DNA of 64,000 nt from positions 1,550,001 through 1,614,000 of the forward strand of contig NZ_CP015110.1 in the NCBI RefSeq assembly GCF_001612555.1, written 5' to 3'. The position numbers were made by a program, and so were the translations under genes. Positions 29,919 to 39,405 of the stretch are shown piece after piece (the first letter of the stretch is position 1; every line of letters begins with the position of its first letter). This DNA comes from Acinetobacter sp. TGL-Y2 (GTDB lineage: Bacteria; Pseudomonadota; Gammaproteobacteria; Pseudomonadales; Moraxellaceae). The notes below the pieces were generated by a model. It saw only the letters and a list, made by a program, of their open reading frames with translations. It made no database searches and had not been told where the DNA came from.

Positions 29919-30332
29919 TTAAAGCGCAGCTTTAATCTTGTCTGCAAGTTCTTGAATTTTAACATGATCACCCATTTTAATGGCATGTTTACCTAGCTCG
30001 TGCACCGAGCTAGGAATCAAGTGGAAATGCACATGCGGTACAGTTTGACCTGCAGCAGTACCTGACAATTGCATCAATACAATCCCTTTCAGATCGAGCG
30101 CCTTTTCCATGGCTTTTGCCACTTTTTGCACAATTTGAATGGTATAGGCAGCTGCACTTGGATCTAAATCAAGTAAAGTGACAGCGGGTGACTTTGGAAT
30201 CACAAGCGTATGACCTTCAGCTTGAGGCATTATATCCATAAAAGCCAAAACTTGATCATCTTCATAGACCTTGATTGCAGGAAGTTCGTTGCGTAAAATT
30301 CGTGCAAATATGTTTTGATCATCGTAAGTCAT
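29919..30332 (-). CDS. HIT-family nucleotide-binding hydrolase (HinT-like)
   Basis: 137 residues with the histidine-triad motif VPHVHFHLIPS at about residue 100, and the N-terminal NIFARILRNELPA and DIMPQAEGHTLVIPK blocks of HinT proteins. These enzymes hydrolyse AMP-linked phosphoramidates and related nucleotides in the cytosol. A gene for a small secreted protein lies just upstream on the same strand, 31 bases away. A UUCG terminator follows. Confidence 0.92.
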   Translation of the reverse strand: MTYDDQNIFARILRNELPAIKVYEDDQVLAFMDIMPQAEGHTLVIPKSPAVTLLDLDPSAAAYTIQIVQKVAKAMEKALDLKGIVLMQLSGTAAGQTVPHVHFHLIPSSVHELGKHAIKMGDHVKIQELADKIKAAL

Positions 30333-30363
30333 GTGTATTCCTTGCTGTCAGTCGTTGAGCTGT

Positions 30364-30630
30364 TTATTTACAGTTCAATTCTTTCTGACGATCCTTAATC
30401 GAGTCAAGCTTTTGTTGCTCTCTTTCACTAAATTTTGGTTTAGTTGTATTACAGTTGGCATCACCAAATTTTGCTTTAGCTTCTGGGTCTTTAAAACAAA
30501 AACCTTTGGCTGCATAAATGATGTTGTAATCATCTTTTAATTTTTCACACTCTTTTGCTGTATCTGCAAAAGCACTTACCCCAACTGACATAGAGCACGC
30601 AGCGATCATTGAAATTAATAATTTATTCAT
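30364..30630 (-). CDS. Small secreted protein, YARHG-like
   Basis: 88 residues starting with a signal peptide (MNKLLISMIAACSMSVGVSA, cleaved after FA). The mature part has four cysteines and the segment IIYAAKGFCFKDPEAKAKFG, which resembles the YARHG domain of secreted proteins. Likely periplasmic. Function is unknown. It may share a transcript with the downstream HIT gene. Confidence 0.75.
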   Translation of the reverse strand: MNKLLISMIAACSMSVGVSAFADTAKECEKLKDDYNIIYAAKGFCFKDPEAKAKFGDANCNTTKPKFSEREQQKLDSIKDRQKELNCK

Positions 30631-30709
30631 GAGAAACCCTCAAATGGACATTTTGTATTGTCACTAGAATTATTATAAGTCCAATTTAAGGGTTTTCAAT
30701 GGCGAAAAA

Positions 30710-31579
30710 TTATTCTAAGGTAATTTTACTCCATGATTCGTACATTTTTACTGCTGCAGAAAAGTCACTATCGGCATCCGAGGTTGCACTTGCGGCTTGG
30801 ATTAAGCTCTGACTTAACGCAATAACAGGGGCAGAGAGTTTTGCGTCTCTTACCAAATCTAAAGCAATGCCTGTATCTTTGGCGAGTAAAAGCAGAGCAA
30901 AGGTATTCGGGAAGCTTCGGTTAAATATACGCTGGCTGAGAACATTTTCAGTGACCCCACTTTTGCCACTTGAAGCATTGATGCAATCGAGTGCTTCATT
31001 TAAGTTTACGCCGTGAGCTTTGAGTGTGGTAAAGCCTTCAGCCGCAGCACACAAATGCACAGCAAGTAACATATTGTTTACAGCTTTCACGGCAAAGCCT
31101 GCACCAGATCCACCCACGTGTTTAATCAGTTTACCGAGCGCTTGCATCGCGGGGAGGGCTTTATCGAACACTTCAGCATCACCACCGACCATAAAGGTGA
31201 GGGTGGCATTTTCCGCGCCTATAGTTTGTCCACTTACGGGTGCGTCTAAAAAAGAAACATTTTTAGACTTTAAGTAAGTCGCTTGTGTACGCGCAATGTC
31301 TGGGACGCCACTGGTGCAATCAATCCAAATTGCGCCAGATTTAATGTCGACTTGATGAATAATTTCATCGACCTGATGGCTGGTGGGTAAACAGGAAAAA
31401 ATAATATCCGCTTGGGCCGCTTCTGCTAGTGTAACGGCTTGAGTGTTGAACTCAGCTGCATGTTGTTTGGCTTTATCAACATTTCGATTCCAAACCAAAA
31501 CGGAATCAAAATGTTGAGGTAAATGCGCTGCCATGCGGTAACCCATTGCGCCCAATCCAATAAATGCAACTGTTGTCAT
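30710..31579 (-). CDS. NAD(P)-dependent beta-hydroxyacid dehydrogenase (3-hydroxyisobutyrate dehydrogenase-like)
   Basis: The N-terminal Rossmann domain has VAFIGLGAMGYRMA. The family's substrate-binding block FLDAPVSGQTIGAENATL and the catalytic-lysine segment GFAVKAVNNMLLAVHL (Lys) are present. Length 289 is typical. Possible substrates include 3-hydroxyisobutyrate, tartronate semialdehyde or glyoxylate; sequence alone does not decide. It follows the PHA-synthase-like gene by 5 bases on the same strand, so the two are probably co-transcribed. Confidence 0.88.
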   Translation of the reverse strand: MTTVAFIGLGAMGYRMAAHLPQHFDSVLVWNRNVDKAKQHAAEFNTQAVTLAEAAQADIIFSCLPTSHQVDEIIHQVDIKSGAIWIDCTSGVPDIARTQATYLKSKNVSFLDAPVSGQTIGAENATLTFMVGGDAEVFDKALPAMQALGKLIKHVGGSGAGFAVKAVNNMLLAVHLCAAAEGFTTLKAHGVNLNEALDCINASSGKSGVTENVLSQRIFNRSFPNTFALLLLAKDTGIALDLVRDAKLSAPVIALSQSLIQAASATSDADSDFSAAVKMYESWSKITLE

Positions 31580-31584
31580 ATCAT

Positions 31585-32727
31585 TTACTCTACTGCGGTT
31601 TGTTGGTTGACTGTTAACGGTGTCGATCTACGGGCTAACCATTCGGACAAGAGCGGCCAAAATTCTTCAGCACTTTTTTGGCTTGACATCAAGCCCAAAT
31701 GCCCCCCTGGAATAAGAGTAAACGTGACATCTTGGCTACTTGTCAATTCAGTCAATGGTCGTACAGAGTCAGCTGTGACCATCTGATCGCTACGACCCGC
31801 GCCAATCAAAAGCGGGCAATTTATATTTTTTAATTCTATTTTCTTGTCTTTTAATTCAATAAAGCCTTGATTCAGTGGGTTTCTAAGCCATACATTAAAC
31901 AACATATCTTGATTAACTCCAGCAGGATAGTCAATCATATGGTTGAGAAAATAACCTAATGTGGCATGCTCATGTAGTAGTTTTTTATCATCTAAGTTGC
32001 TTAATAACTGTTTATGACCTTCGTACCAACCCTTAGGATCTAAAATTTTAAAACCAAAAGCATTTAGTACACCCGGCGTATGCAAGATTCGTTTGGGAAT
32101 AATCCCTGCATAAATTTTACGTTGTAAGCTTCGATTATGATCTAGAAAACGGTTAACTCGTGCATACAGTTTTCCAATAGCACCCGACGCATAGCTGTCA
32201 ATAGGACTACCTAAAACCACTAAATTTTTGACATAATGTTTTTTTTGTAAAGCTGTGTATAGCAAAACAAAAATTCCAGACATACTCCAGCCATGCAAAG
32301 AAATCAGATCTGATTTTGAGTGTGCACGAATCTGCTCAATACACTTTGGAATCGCATCATCAATGAAGCTCAAAAAATCCAAATCGCGATCTTTATAATT
32401 AAAATGCCCCCAGTCGACCAAATACACATCAAAGCCTTGATCTATATAATATTTGATCAGTGAACGATAAGGATATAAGTCATATATATCCATTTTAATC
32501 GCAAGGGGGGCGACAAAAACCAAAGGTTCTTGGTATTTTTTTTCAGGGGTAGCGTAATAGCGGATTTTACTATTGTTATATGTCCCAATCACCTCGTAGG
32601 CTGCGGCTTGAGATAAAACCAATGATTTGCCATAAAAAATTCGTGTGGTTAAATTTTTAAGTTTGCTTTGTTTATCTAATAAGCTATTTTTGAATTGTTG
32701 CATGAGCTGCGAATTTCTCATAATCAT
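31585..32727 (-). CDS. Alpha/beta hydrolase of the PHA-synthase (PhaC-like) type
   Basis: 380 residues. The nucleophile elbow LHGWSMSGIF (GxSxG) carries Ser rather than the Cys of true PHA synthases. Supporting PhaC-like parts are LVFVAPLAIKMDIYDLYPYR, DVYLVDWG, the PLLIGAGRSDQMV Asp region and GGHLGLMS with the His. The Ser in place of Cys suggests a hydrolase or acyltransferase rather than a polymer synthase. No phaA or phaB is near. It is divergent from metZ, with about 115 bp between them. Confidence 0.83.
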   Translation of the reverse strand: MIMRNSQLMQQFKNSLLDKQSKLKNLTTRIFYGKSLVLSQAAAYEVIGTYNNSKIRYYATPEKKYQEPLVFVAPLAIKMDIYDLYPYRSLIKYYIDQGFDVYLVDWGHFNYKDRDLDFLSFIDDAIPKCIEQIRAHSKSDLISLHGWSMSGIFVLLYTALQKKHYVKNLVVLGSPIDSYASGAIGKLYARVNRFLDHNRSLQRKIYAGIIPKRILHTPGVLNAFGFKILDPKGWYEGHKQLLSNLDDKKLLHEHATLGYFLNHMIDYPAGVNQDMLFNVWLRNPLNQGFIELKDKKIELKNINCPLLIGAGRSDQMVTADSVRPLTELTSSQDVTFTLIPGGHLGLMSSQKSAEEFWPLLSEWLARRSTPLTVNQQTAVE

Positions 32728-32843
32728 GTGATTTGTTCGAAGTGTAAGCGATATTTATATATTTTACCTTGACCTTAAATGCCGTAGGCGCTCAAAATGT
32801 TGGCAATTATTTACAAAGGCAGTCGATCGACTGAGTCATACCA

Positions 32844-34031
32844 ATGAGCCAACAAGACGACATCGAATATCAACTTGATACATTAGCACTTCGTACAGGT
32901 CATACACGTAGTTTTGAGGGTGAGCATGCAGAGCCTATTTTTCTCACTTCTTCTTTCGTTTATGCTAATGCTGCTGAAGCTGCTGCTAAATTTTCAGGTC
33001 AAGCATCTGGAAATATCTATTCGCGCTTTACCAATCCGACGGTTGCAATGTTCGAAAAACGCTTGGCTGCAATGGAAGGCGCGGAGCGAGCAGTCGCAAC
33101 CAGTACTGGTATGGCTGCGATTATGGCGGTTGCGATGTCGTTTTTAAAAATGGGTGATCACGTGATTTGTTCACGTGCGGTGTTTGGTTCAACCGTTGCC
33201 TTATTTGAAAAATATATATCCAAGTTTGGTGTCGCGGTTGATTTTGTCGATTTAACCGATGTAGACGCTTGGAAAAAAGCGGTGCGTCCTGAAACCAAAT
33301 TACTTTTTGTAGAATCACCGTCAAACCCACTGTCTGAAATTGCAGATATTCGTGCATTGGCGGATATTGCACACGCCAATAACGCACTACTTGCGATTGA
33401 CAACAGTTTTTGTACACCAGTCTTACAGCAGCCATTAACATTGGGTGCAGATCTTGTGGTGTATTCTGCAACTAAATATTTAGATGGTCAGGGCCGTGCC
33501 TTAGGTGGTGCAGTGGTGGGCAATGCACAATTGCTTGAAGACGTATTTGGATATGTACGTACCACAGGTCCATCTATGAGTCCCTTCAATGCTTGGGTGT
33601 TCTTGAAAGGACTAGAGACCTTACGCATTCGCATGAAAGCCCACTCAGAAAGTGCGCAGACGGTGGCAGAGTGGTTACAAAAACACGATAAAGTTGAAGA
33701 TGTGTATTTTGCAGGTTTAAGCGATCATGTGGGTCATGAACTGGCGAAACGTCAGCAGACAGGCTTCAGTGGTATTGTCTCTTTTGTTGCAAAAGGTGGC
33801 CGTGAAGGCGCATGGAAAGTCATCGACAATACGCAATTCATCTCGATTACTGGGAATCTGGGCGATGCAAAATCGACCATTACTCATCCCGCGACCACAA
33901 CACATGGTAAATTATCGGATGATGCCAAGAAAGCTGCAGGAATTTCTGAAGGTTTAATACGTTTATCTGTTGGTTTAGAAGATGCAGATGATATCATTGC
34001 AGATATTCAGCGTGGTTTAGACTTGATCTAA
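32844..34031 (+). CDS. metZ: O-succinylhomoserine sulfhydrylase
   Basis: A PLP enzyme of the Cys/Met metabolism family that makes homocysteine from O-succinylhomoserine and sulfide in methionine synthesis. The PLP lysine is in VVYSATKYLDGQGRALGG; the YLDGQGR sequence is typical of MetZ. Other landmarks are YSRFTNPTV, STGMAAIMA and SLGDAKSTITHPATTTH-like ITGNLGDAKSTITHPA. The 395-residue length is normal. It starts at ATG 32844 and precedes ybaB by 39 bases. Confidence 0.95.
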   Translation: MSQQDDIEYQLDTLALRTGHTRSFEGEHAEPIFLTSSFVYANAAEAAAKFSGQASGNIYSRFTNPTVAMFEKRLAAMEGAERAVATSTGMAAIMAVAMSFLKMGDHVICSRAVFGSTVALFEKYISKFGVAVDFVDLTDVDAWKKAVRPETKLLFVESPSNPLSEIADIRALADIAHANNALLAIDNSFCTPVLQQPLTLGADLVVYSATKYLDGQGRALGGAVVGNAQLLEDVFGYVRTTGPSMSPFNAWVFLKGLETLRIRMKAHSESAQTVAEWLQKHDKVEDVYFAGLSDHVGHELAKRQQTGFSGIVSFVAKGGREGAWKVIDNTQFISITGNLGDAKSTITHPATTTHGKLSDDAKKAAGISEGLIRLSVGLEDADDIIADIQRGLDLI

Positions 34032-34070
34032 GACATCAATTGGTTTTGAATTTTTTGTTCGGAGATTTTT

Positions 34071-34400
34071 ATGAACATTAATATGCTCATGCAACAAGCA
34101 CAGCGTATGCAAAAAGATATGGAAGTGAACGTTAAGAAAGCGAAAGAAGAGCTTGCGCAAACTGAAGTTCATGCAGAAGCGGGTGGTGGGTTGGTTAAAG
34201 TGACCATGACTTGCCGTAATGTGGTTAAACGCATCGAAATTAGCCCAGAGCTTTTGCAAGATGATCCAGATATGATCGAAGACTTGATCGCAGCGGCAAT
34301 GAATGATGCTGCACGTCAAGCTGAAGCTGTTTCTGAAGAGAAAATGAAAGTTGCAAACTCAGGTATGGGCTTACCACCAGGTCTTGCAGGAATGTTCTAA
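34071..34400 (+). CDS. ybaB: YbaB/EbfC-type nucleoid-associated protein
   Basis: 109 residues with the family layout: an N-terminal helix ([21 protein letters not shown]), a beta hairpin with [11 protein letters not shown], and a helix with [16 protein letters not shown]. It binds DNA as a dimer. A good CGGAG site precedes the ATG. It is followed 12 bases later by recR, the conserved pairing in most bacteria. Confidence 0.95.
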   Translation: MNINMLMQQAQRMQKDMEVNVKKAKEELAQTEVHAEAGGGLVKVTMTCRNVVKRIEISPELLQDDPDMIEDLIAAAMNDAARQAEAVSEEKMKVANSGMGLPPGLAGMF

Positions 34401-34412
34401 GGAAGTCTATTT

Positions 34413-35009
34413 GTGTTTAGTGATCGATTTGATCAACTGGTGCAAGCCTTAAGAATTTTGCCAAGCGTTGGGCCAAAATCGGCTCAACGTATGGCATTGC
34501 ATTTGATTATGAAAAATAAGCAAGGTGCAATTGGCTTGGCACAAGCCTTAAATGAGGCGACGTCTTATATTCATGAATGTAGTGTGTGTCACTCTCTGAC
34601 TGAAGCAGAAGTTTGTAATATTTGCTTATCGCATGATCGAGATGCTTCACTGCTCTGTGTCGTCGAATCACCAGCGGATGTGATGGCGATTGAACAAAGC
34701 GGTAGTTTTCGCGGTAAATATCATGTTTTAGGCGGGCATTTGTCACCTTTGGACGGGATTGGTCCTGAAGAGGTTGGTATTCCATTTTTGATTCAGCGCC
34801 TGTCACAAGGTGAGGTTCAAGAAGTGGTCCTTGCCACCAATGCCACTGTAGAAGGTCAGGCGACTGCACACTATCTGGTTGAAGCAACACGACATTTGCC
34901 TATTCGCATGACGCGCATTGCACAAGGCGTGCCTCAAGGCGGCGAACTTGAATATGTCGATAGTCATACCTTAAGTCAGGCAGTCCATAATCGCATGCAA
35001 ATGAAATAA
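34413..35009 (+). CDS. recR: Recombination mediator RecR
   Basis: 198 residues with the expected modules: an N-terminal helix-hairpin-helix (LRILPSVGPKSAQRMALHL), a zinc finger of four cysteines (CSVCHSLTEAEVCNIC), and a Toprim domain (LCVVESPADVMAIEQSG, GHLSPLDGIGPEE). It acts with RecO and RecF to load RecA on gapped DNA. The start is GTG 34413, 12 bases after ybaB, with a GGAAG site. It ends in its own terminator. Confidence 0.97.
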   Translation: MFSDRFDQLVQALRILPSVGPKSAQRMALHLIMKNKQGAIGLAQALNEATSYIHECSVCHSLTEAEVCNICLSHDRDASLLCVVESPADVMAIEQSGSFRGKYHVLGGHLSPLDGIGPEEVGIPFLIQRLSQGEVQEVVLATNATVEGQATAHYLVEATRHLPIRMTRIAQGVPQGGELEYVDSHTLSQAVHNRMQMK

Positions 35010-35031
35010 GCACATCAGGTGCTTATTTTTT
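35005..35031 (+). terminator. Terminator of metZ-ybaB-recR
   Basis: AATAAGCAC pairs with GTGCTTATT and a T run follows. The left arm includes the recR stop codon. Confidence 0.75.
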
Positions 35032-35283
35032 AAAGCTAAAACGACAATAAAAAATGTGCATTATTTAGGTTAAATCTTAAGATATTGAAATCCTTAATTT
35101 TCAGTGAACTTTAATTTTAAATCGGTATCTTAAGTCTTTAAAACTATTGAAGTTACAATTTTATAATAATTTTTGATTGATAAACATGACTTTGTGAAGA
35201 AGATGTGTCTAGAAGTTATATTTAAAATTTATATATTCAGTTAGAATATTCAACACGTAATGTAATACCTGATCTAGACAGAT

Positions 35284-36426
35284 ATGTTCCAATTTATTAG
35301 TCAACAAAGTGAATTAGATGGTGTACTGGCTTTGATGAGTCAAGCCACGGTATATGGTTTAGACACAGAATTTATAAAGGTGGATACGTTTTGGCCTAAG
35401 CTGGGTGTGTTGCAAATTAATGTGAATAATCAAGTTTTTTTACTCGATGGCACATCACTTGATTTAACCGCTTTCTGGCAAAAAATTTTTAAAGCCGAAC
35501 AAAATATTTTCCACGCTTGCGGTGAAGACATTGATCTGATTTATCATTATTCAGATCAAGCACATTTGAATAACGTGTTTGACACTCAAGTGGCGATGTC
35601 ATTTTTAGGGCATGGACTTCAAGTCAGTTATCAAAATGCGCTCAAGCAAATGCTAGATATTGAGATTGATAAAGGGCAAACGCGCTCGGATTGGTTAGCA
35701 CGACCATTAAGTCTAGAACAAAAAAATTATGCTGCAAATGATGTGCTTTATATTATGCAGCTCTCAGATAAGCTTCAGGCAGAATTGAATAGCAAACAAT
35801 TGTATGACTATGTGCTTGAAGACTGCTCAAATTTAACCTTAGAAATCGCAACCGATACGCCTAAAGAAAAGCTCTATGCAGAAGTAGGGAATTATCGACA
35901 TTCACGAAAACAGTTAATGCAATTGCAACTGCTCAGTGTCTGGCGCGAAGAAATGGTCAAAGCACTCAATCAGCCACGGAGTTTTGTTCTTAAAAATGCC
36001 ACCATGATTGATTTGGTTGAACAAAATCCAAAAAATACTTTTCAATTGTCGCAAGTCAAATATATTCGTCCTAATGTGGTGCGTGAATTTGGTAAAACCA
36101 TTTTAGACATTATGCAGACTTTACCTGCACCTGAGGCGTGGCCGCTACGTATTGCACGTCCAATTCGTCATTCATCTAAAGATGTTACGCAAACGGTGGA
36201 CGACTTGATTGAACAGGCGGCACTGGATATTCAGATTCCCAAAGAAGTGATGATGCGTAAAAAATGGCTCAGCGCATTGTATCAACATGTGGTTTTTCGC
36301 GGCGATGAACAAGATTTACCGCCGTATTTGCTGGGATGGCGATACAATGTATTGACCCAACCGCTGATTCAGCTTTTGCATCAGGATGCTGATTATTTGA
36401 GTGCGCAAATGAAAGTGGCTGAATAA
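35284..36426 (+). CDS. rnd: Ribonuclease D
   Basis: A 3'-to-5' exonuclease for tRNA 3'-end maturation. The DEDD catalytic sites are recognisable: YGLDTEFIKVDTFWP (Asp, Glu), the FHACGEDIDLIYHY block (Asp), and NYAANDVLYIMQL (Asp with Tyr before). HRDC-type helices follow (HSRKQLMQLQLL, WREEMVKALNQPRSFVL). Length 380 is close to the usual 375. The preceding 274 bp after recR carry no gene. It is followed by ycgL, a common arrangement in gammaproteobacteria. Confidence 0.96.
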   Translation: MFQFISQQSELDGVLALMSQATVYGLDTEFIKVDTFWPKLGVLQINVNNQVFLLDGTSLDLTAFWQKIFKAEQNIFHACGEDIDLIYHYSDQAHLNNVFDTQVAMSFLGHGLQVSYQNALKQMLDIEIDKGQTRSDWLARPLSLEQKNYAANDVLYIMQLSDKLQAELNSKQLYDYVLEDCSNLTLEIATDTPKEKLYAEVGNYRHSRKQLMQLQLLSVWREEMVKALNQPRSFVLKNATMIDLVEQNPKNTFQLSQVKYIRPNVVREFGKTILDIMQTLPAPEAWPLRIARPIRHSSKDVTQTVDDLIEQAALDIQIPKEVMMRKKWLSALYQHVVFRGDEQDLPPYLLGWRYNVLTQPLIQLLHQDADYLSAQMKVAE

Positions 36427-36571
36427 ATAGCCTGATATACCAATTCGAAGCTCAATAAGTCGTTGGTTAAAGAACTCTCACTTGTCGAAAAGGCGACTGA
36501 TGCGTTAACAAAGGTTAATGTTTCCAAAATTATTTTGATGTATGCTTTGCATTAAGTTTAATGGGTGTTGT

Positions 36572-36883
36572 ATGCAAATGTGGTGTGAAATCTATAAATC
36601 GAGCAAAAAAGACGAAATGTATCTTTACGTTGCTCGTGTCCATTCTTCAGATGATCAAGAACCGACAGATCCGTTGGCTATATTGTCAGATGCGATGAAA
36701 AGTGCGTTCGGACGTGCGACCTTTGTCATGTCACTTGAGTTATATGAAGAAAAGAAATTAGCACGTGCTAACGTGATACATGTTATGGATTCAATCCAAA
36801 ACAATGGATATTACTTGCAACTTCCACCCGAGGGTTTAATTAACCCGAATGCTGTAGAACCAGAGGGGTTACGCGGTGCGTGA
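36572..36883 (+). CDS. ycgL: YcgL-domain protein
   Basis: About 103 residues with the YcgL hallmarks: [16 protein letters not shown] at the start and [12 protein letters not shown] at the end. It is small and cytosolic, with function unknown. ATG 36572 (MQMWCEIYK) matches the family's N-terminus; ATG 36542 would add ten residues without support. The last 8 bases overlap the start of the next gene, so translational coupling is likely. Confidence 0.9.
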   Translation: MQMWCEIYKSSKKDEMYLYVARVHSSDDQEPTDPLAILSDAMKSAFGRATFVMSLELYEEKKLARANVIHVMDSIQNNGYYLQLPPEGLINPNAVEPEGLRGA

Positions 36884-37292
36884 AGATCAATCAGGAATAT
36901 GGACTCAATTTTTATCAGTACTTGATTCAATTCCAGAAGACGGTATTGCCATTACAGTTTATGTTCTTGGTACATTGATCATACTGTGGTGTTGGTATGC
37001 GATTGCCAAGAGACTACCTTCACCAATCGGTGGAATTACCTGGATTGTAATTTTTGCAATTCTTGCTACACCGACCATTTCGGAAGGTCCTAATTCTGCT
37101 GTTGCACCTGCTTTTTTTGGCCTTGTTTTTGGCGTACTGACAAAAAATTCGCCAATTATTTGGTCAAACTTTTCTCTGATTGCTTTTGTCATTGGAATTG
37201 GTCTATGTGCAGGATATTTTTGGTCTAATTATCAGACCAACAAGAATGCAAGAAATGCATCAATCAATATTAAAACAACATCTCCACTTTAA
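36876..37292 (+). CDS. Inner-membrane protein of unknown function
   Basis: 138 residues starting at GTG 36876 after a GAGGGG site that lies inside ycgL. There are four hydrophobic helices separated by short loops: [43 protein letters not shown] and [18 protein letters not shown]. No known motif. Its position between ycgL and the MoxR-VWA pair suggests one transcript, but no function follows from this. Confidence 0.82.
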   Translation: MREDQSGIWTQFLSVLDSIPEDGIAITVYVLGTLIILWCWYAIAKRLPSPIGGITWIVIFAILATPTISEGPNSAVAPAFFGLVFGVLTKNSPIIWSNFSLIAFVIGIGLCAGYFWSNYQTNKNARNASINIKTTSPL

Positions 37293-37310
37293 GAAAAATA
37301 AGGCTTGAAC

Positions 37311-38162
37311 ATGTCATCAGATGCTCAACAATTTTCGGGTACAGATCAGTACATTGCAACAGATAGTTTAAAACTCGCTGTAAAAGCAGCCCGAGCATTA
37401 CAAAAACCACTTTTGGTCAAAGGTGAGCCGGGTACAGGTAAAACTTTATTGGCTGAACAAGTGGCTCAAAGTCTGGGCTTAAAATTGATCACTTGGCACA
37501 TTAAGTCGACCACAAAAGCCCAACAAGGCTTGTATGAGTATGACGCCGTGTCACGTTTACGTGATAGCCAGTTGGGCGATGAGCGGGTCTATGACATCAA
37601 AAATTATATTAAGCCGGGTAAACTCTGGGAAGCATTCACCAGTGAAGAGCGCTGTGTGTTATTGATTGATGAGATTGATAAGGCAGATATTGAATTTCCA
37701 AATGACTTATTGCATGAACTGGATAAAATGTCATTTTTCGTCTATGAAACAGGCGAAACCATTACAGCGACTCAGCGTCCCATTGTGATTATTACCTCAA
37801 ACAATGAAAAAGAGTTACCCGATGCATTTTTGCGTCGCTGTTTCTTTCATTATATTGAATTTCCAGATGAAGCGACCATGCGTGAGATTATTGCAGTCCA
37901 TTTCCCGCAAATTTCCTCGTCCTTAGTCAGTGAAGCCCTGCAAGTATTCTTTAAGTTGCGTGTGGTACCGGGCTTAAAAAAACCACCATCAACCTCAGAG
38001 CTGATTGATTGGTTGAGTTTACTTATGGCAGACGATATGCCAGAAGATGTATTACGCCATCATGATAAATCGAAAGCGATTCCACCGCTGTATGGTGCGC
38101 TGATTAAAAATGAACAAGATGTACAATTGCTTGAACGTCTTGCCTTTATGACACGTCGATAG
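37311..38162 (+). CDS. MoxR-type AAA+ ATPase
   Basis: 283 residues. Walker A is GEPGTGKT, Walker B is VLLIDEIDKAD, and sensor 1 is PIVIITSNNEKELPDAFLRR with the arginine finger region. The STTKAQQGLYEYDAVSRLRD segment is typical of MoxR proteins. These ATPases act as chaperones with VWA-domain partners, and the VWA gene lies 12 bases downstream. ATG 37311 is preferred over TTG 37305 because of the AAGG spacing. Confidence 0.93.
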   Translation: MSSDAQQFSGTDQYIATDSLKLAVKAARALQKPLLVKGEPGTGKTLLAEQVAQSLGLKLITWHIKSTTKAQQGLYEYDAVSRLRDSQLGDERVYDIKNYIKPGKLWEAFTSEERCVLLIDEIDKADIEFPNDLLHELDKMSFFVYETGETITATQRPIVIITSNNEKELPDAFLRRCFFHYIEFPDEATMREIIAVHFPQISSSLVSEALQVFFKLRVVPGLKKPPSTSELIDWLSLLMADDMPEDVLRHHDKSKAIPPLYGALIKNEQDVQLLERLAFMTRR

Positions 38163-38174
38163 CAGGTTCTGCGC

Positions 38175-39362
38175 ATGTTCGTAAGACTATTTTTTACCTT
38201 GCGAAAATACGGGATACCCGTGACCACACGTGAGTTAATTGATTTAAATCAGGCCGTTGCCCAAGGCTTGGTGTTTGCAGATCAAGATCAGTTCTATCAA
38301 CTGGTCAAAACGGTCATGGTTAAAGACGAACGATACTTTGATAAATATGACCGTGCAATGAAAGACTATTTTGAAGGAATTCAGACCTTTGATATCGATG
38401 ATTTGCTGAATAAGATGAATCATTTACCCAAAGATTGGTTTGATTTAGAGCTGTTGGAAAAGCATTTAACCCCTGAGCAGCGTGAAGAATTAAAAAAAGC
38501 AGGCTCGCTTGAAGAGCTCATGAAAATGCTCGAAGAGCGTTTGCGTGAACAGCACAAGAAGCATCAAGGCGGCAATCGCATGATTGGCACAGGAGGAACC
38601 TCTCCTTTTGGTGCTTTTGGTGATCACCCTGAAGGGGTGCGTATTGGTGGGCCGGGTCGTAAAAAATCGGCAGTCAAAGTCTGGGAACAACGTAAGTATC
38701 AAAACTTAGATGATGAGCAGATATTAGGGACGCGCCAAATGCAATTGGCGTTGCGCCGTTTGCGTAAATTTGCACGCCAAGGCGCCGCCGAAGAGTTGGA
38801 TATCAATCTCACCATTCGCGAAACAGCCAAGCAAGGCATACTGGATGTGCAGCTGGTGCCTGAGCGTCGTAACCGCGTGAAAGTACTGATGCTGTTTGAT
38901 GTGGGTGGTTCTATGGATGCCTATATTGCGCAGTGTGAAAAACTCTTTAGTGCAGCCAAAACAGAATTTAAGACTTTAGAATATTTCTATTTCCATAATT
39001 GTCTTTATGATTATGTGTGGAAGGACAACAGTCGTCGCTCATCGACCAAAATGAATACCCAAGATTTGTTCAATACCTATGCTAAAGATTACCGTGTGAT
39101 TGTGGTGGGAGATGCCAGTATGGCACCCTATGAGCTACGTTCAGCGGGTGGATCTGTCGAATATATGAATGAAGAAGCAGGTGAGGTTTGGCTTAAGCGC
39201 TTGCGAAATCATTATGAAAAAACAGCTTGGTTAAATCCTGAGTCTCAAAACTATTGGAATTACACCCAAACCATTGGTTTAATTAAACAGCTTTTTGATG
39301 ATCATATGTATCCAATGAGTCTCAAAGGCATAGAAGATATGACCAAATATTTAGCTCGCTAA
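38175..39362 (+). CDS. VWA domain protein of the CoxE type, partner of the MoxR ATPase
   Basis: 395 residues. The N-terminal half is helical and charged, with a Gly-rich linker (GGNRMIGTGGTSPFGAFGDH). The C-terminal half is the VWA domain: RVKVLMLFDVGGSMDAYI, YFYFHNCLYDYVW and VIVVGDASMAPYEL. The MIDAS motif reads DxGxS instead of the classical DxSxS, so metal binding may differ; similar sequences are, to my memory, common in this subfamily. With the adjacent MoxR ATPase it forms a likely metal-insertion or complex-remodelling pair whose client is unknown. Confidence 0.9.
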   Translation: MFVRLFFTLRKYGIPVTTRELIDLNQAVAQGLVFADQDQFYQLVKTVMVKDERYFDKYDRAMKDYFEGIQTFDIDDLLNKMNHLPKDWFDLELLEKHLTPEQREELKKAGSLEELMKMLEERLREQHKKHQGGNRMIGTGGTSPFGAFGDHPEGVRIGGPGRKKSAVKVWEQRKYQNLDDEQILGTRQMQLALRRLRKFARQGAAEELDINLTIRETAKQGILDVQLVPERRNRVKVLMLFDVGGSMDAYIAQCEKLFSAAKTEFKTLEYFYFHNCLYDYVWKDNSRRSSTKMNTQDLFNTYAKDYRVIVVGDASMAPYELRSAGGSVEYMNEEAGEVWLKRLRNHYEKTAWLNPESQNYWNYTQTIGLIKQLFDDHMYPMSLKGIEDMTKYLAR

Positions 39363-39405
39363 TCGTATATTTAATTCGCTATTGATACATCGAGAAGGAT
39401 CTCGC

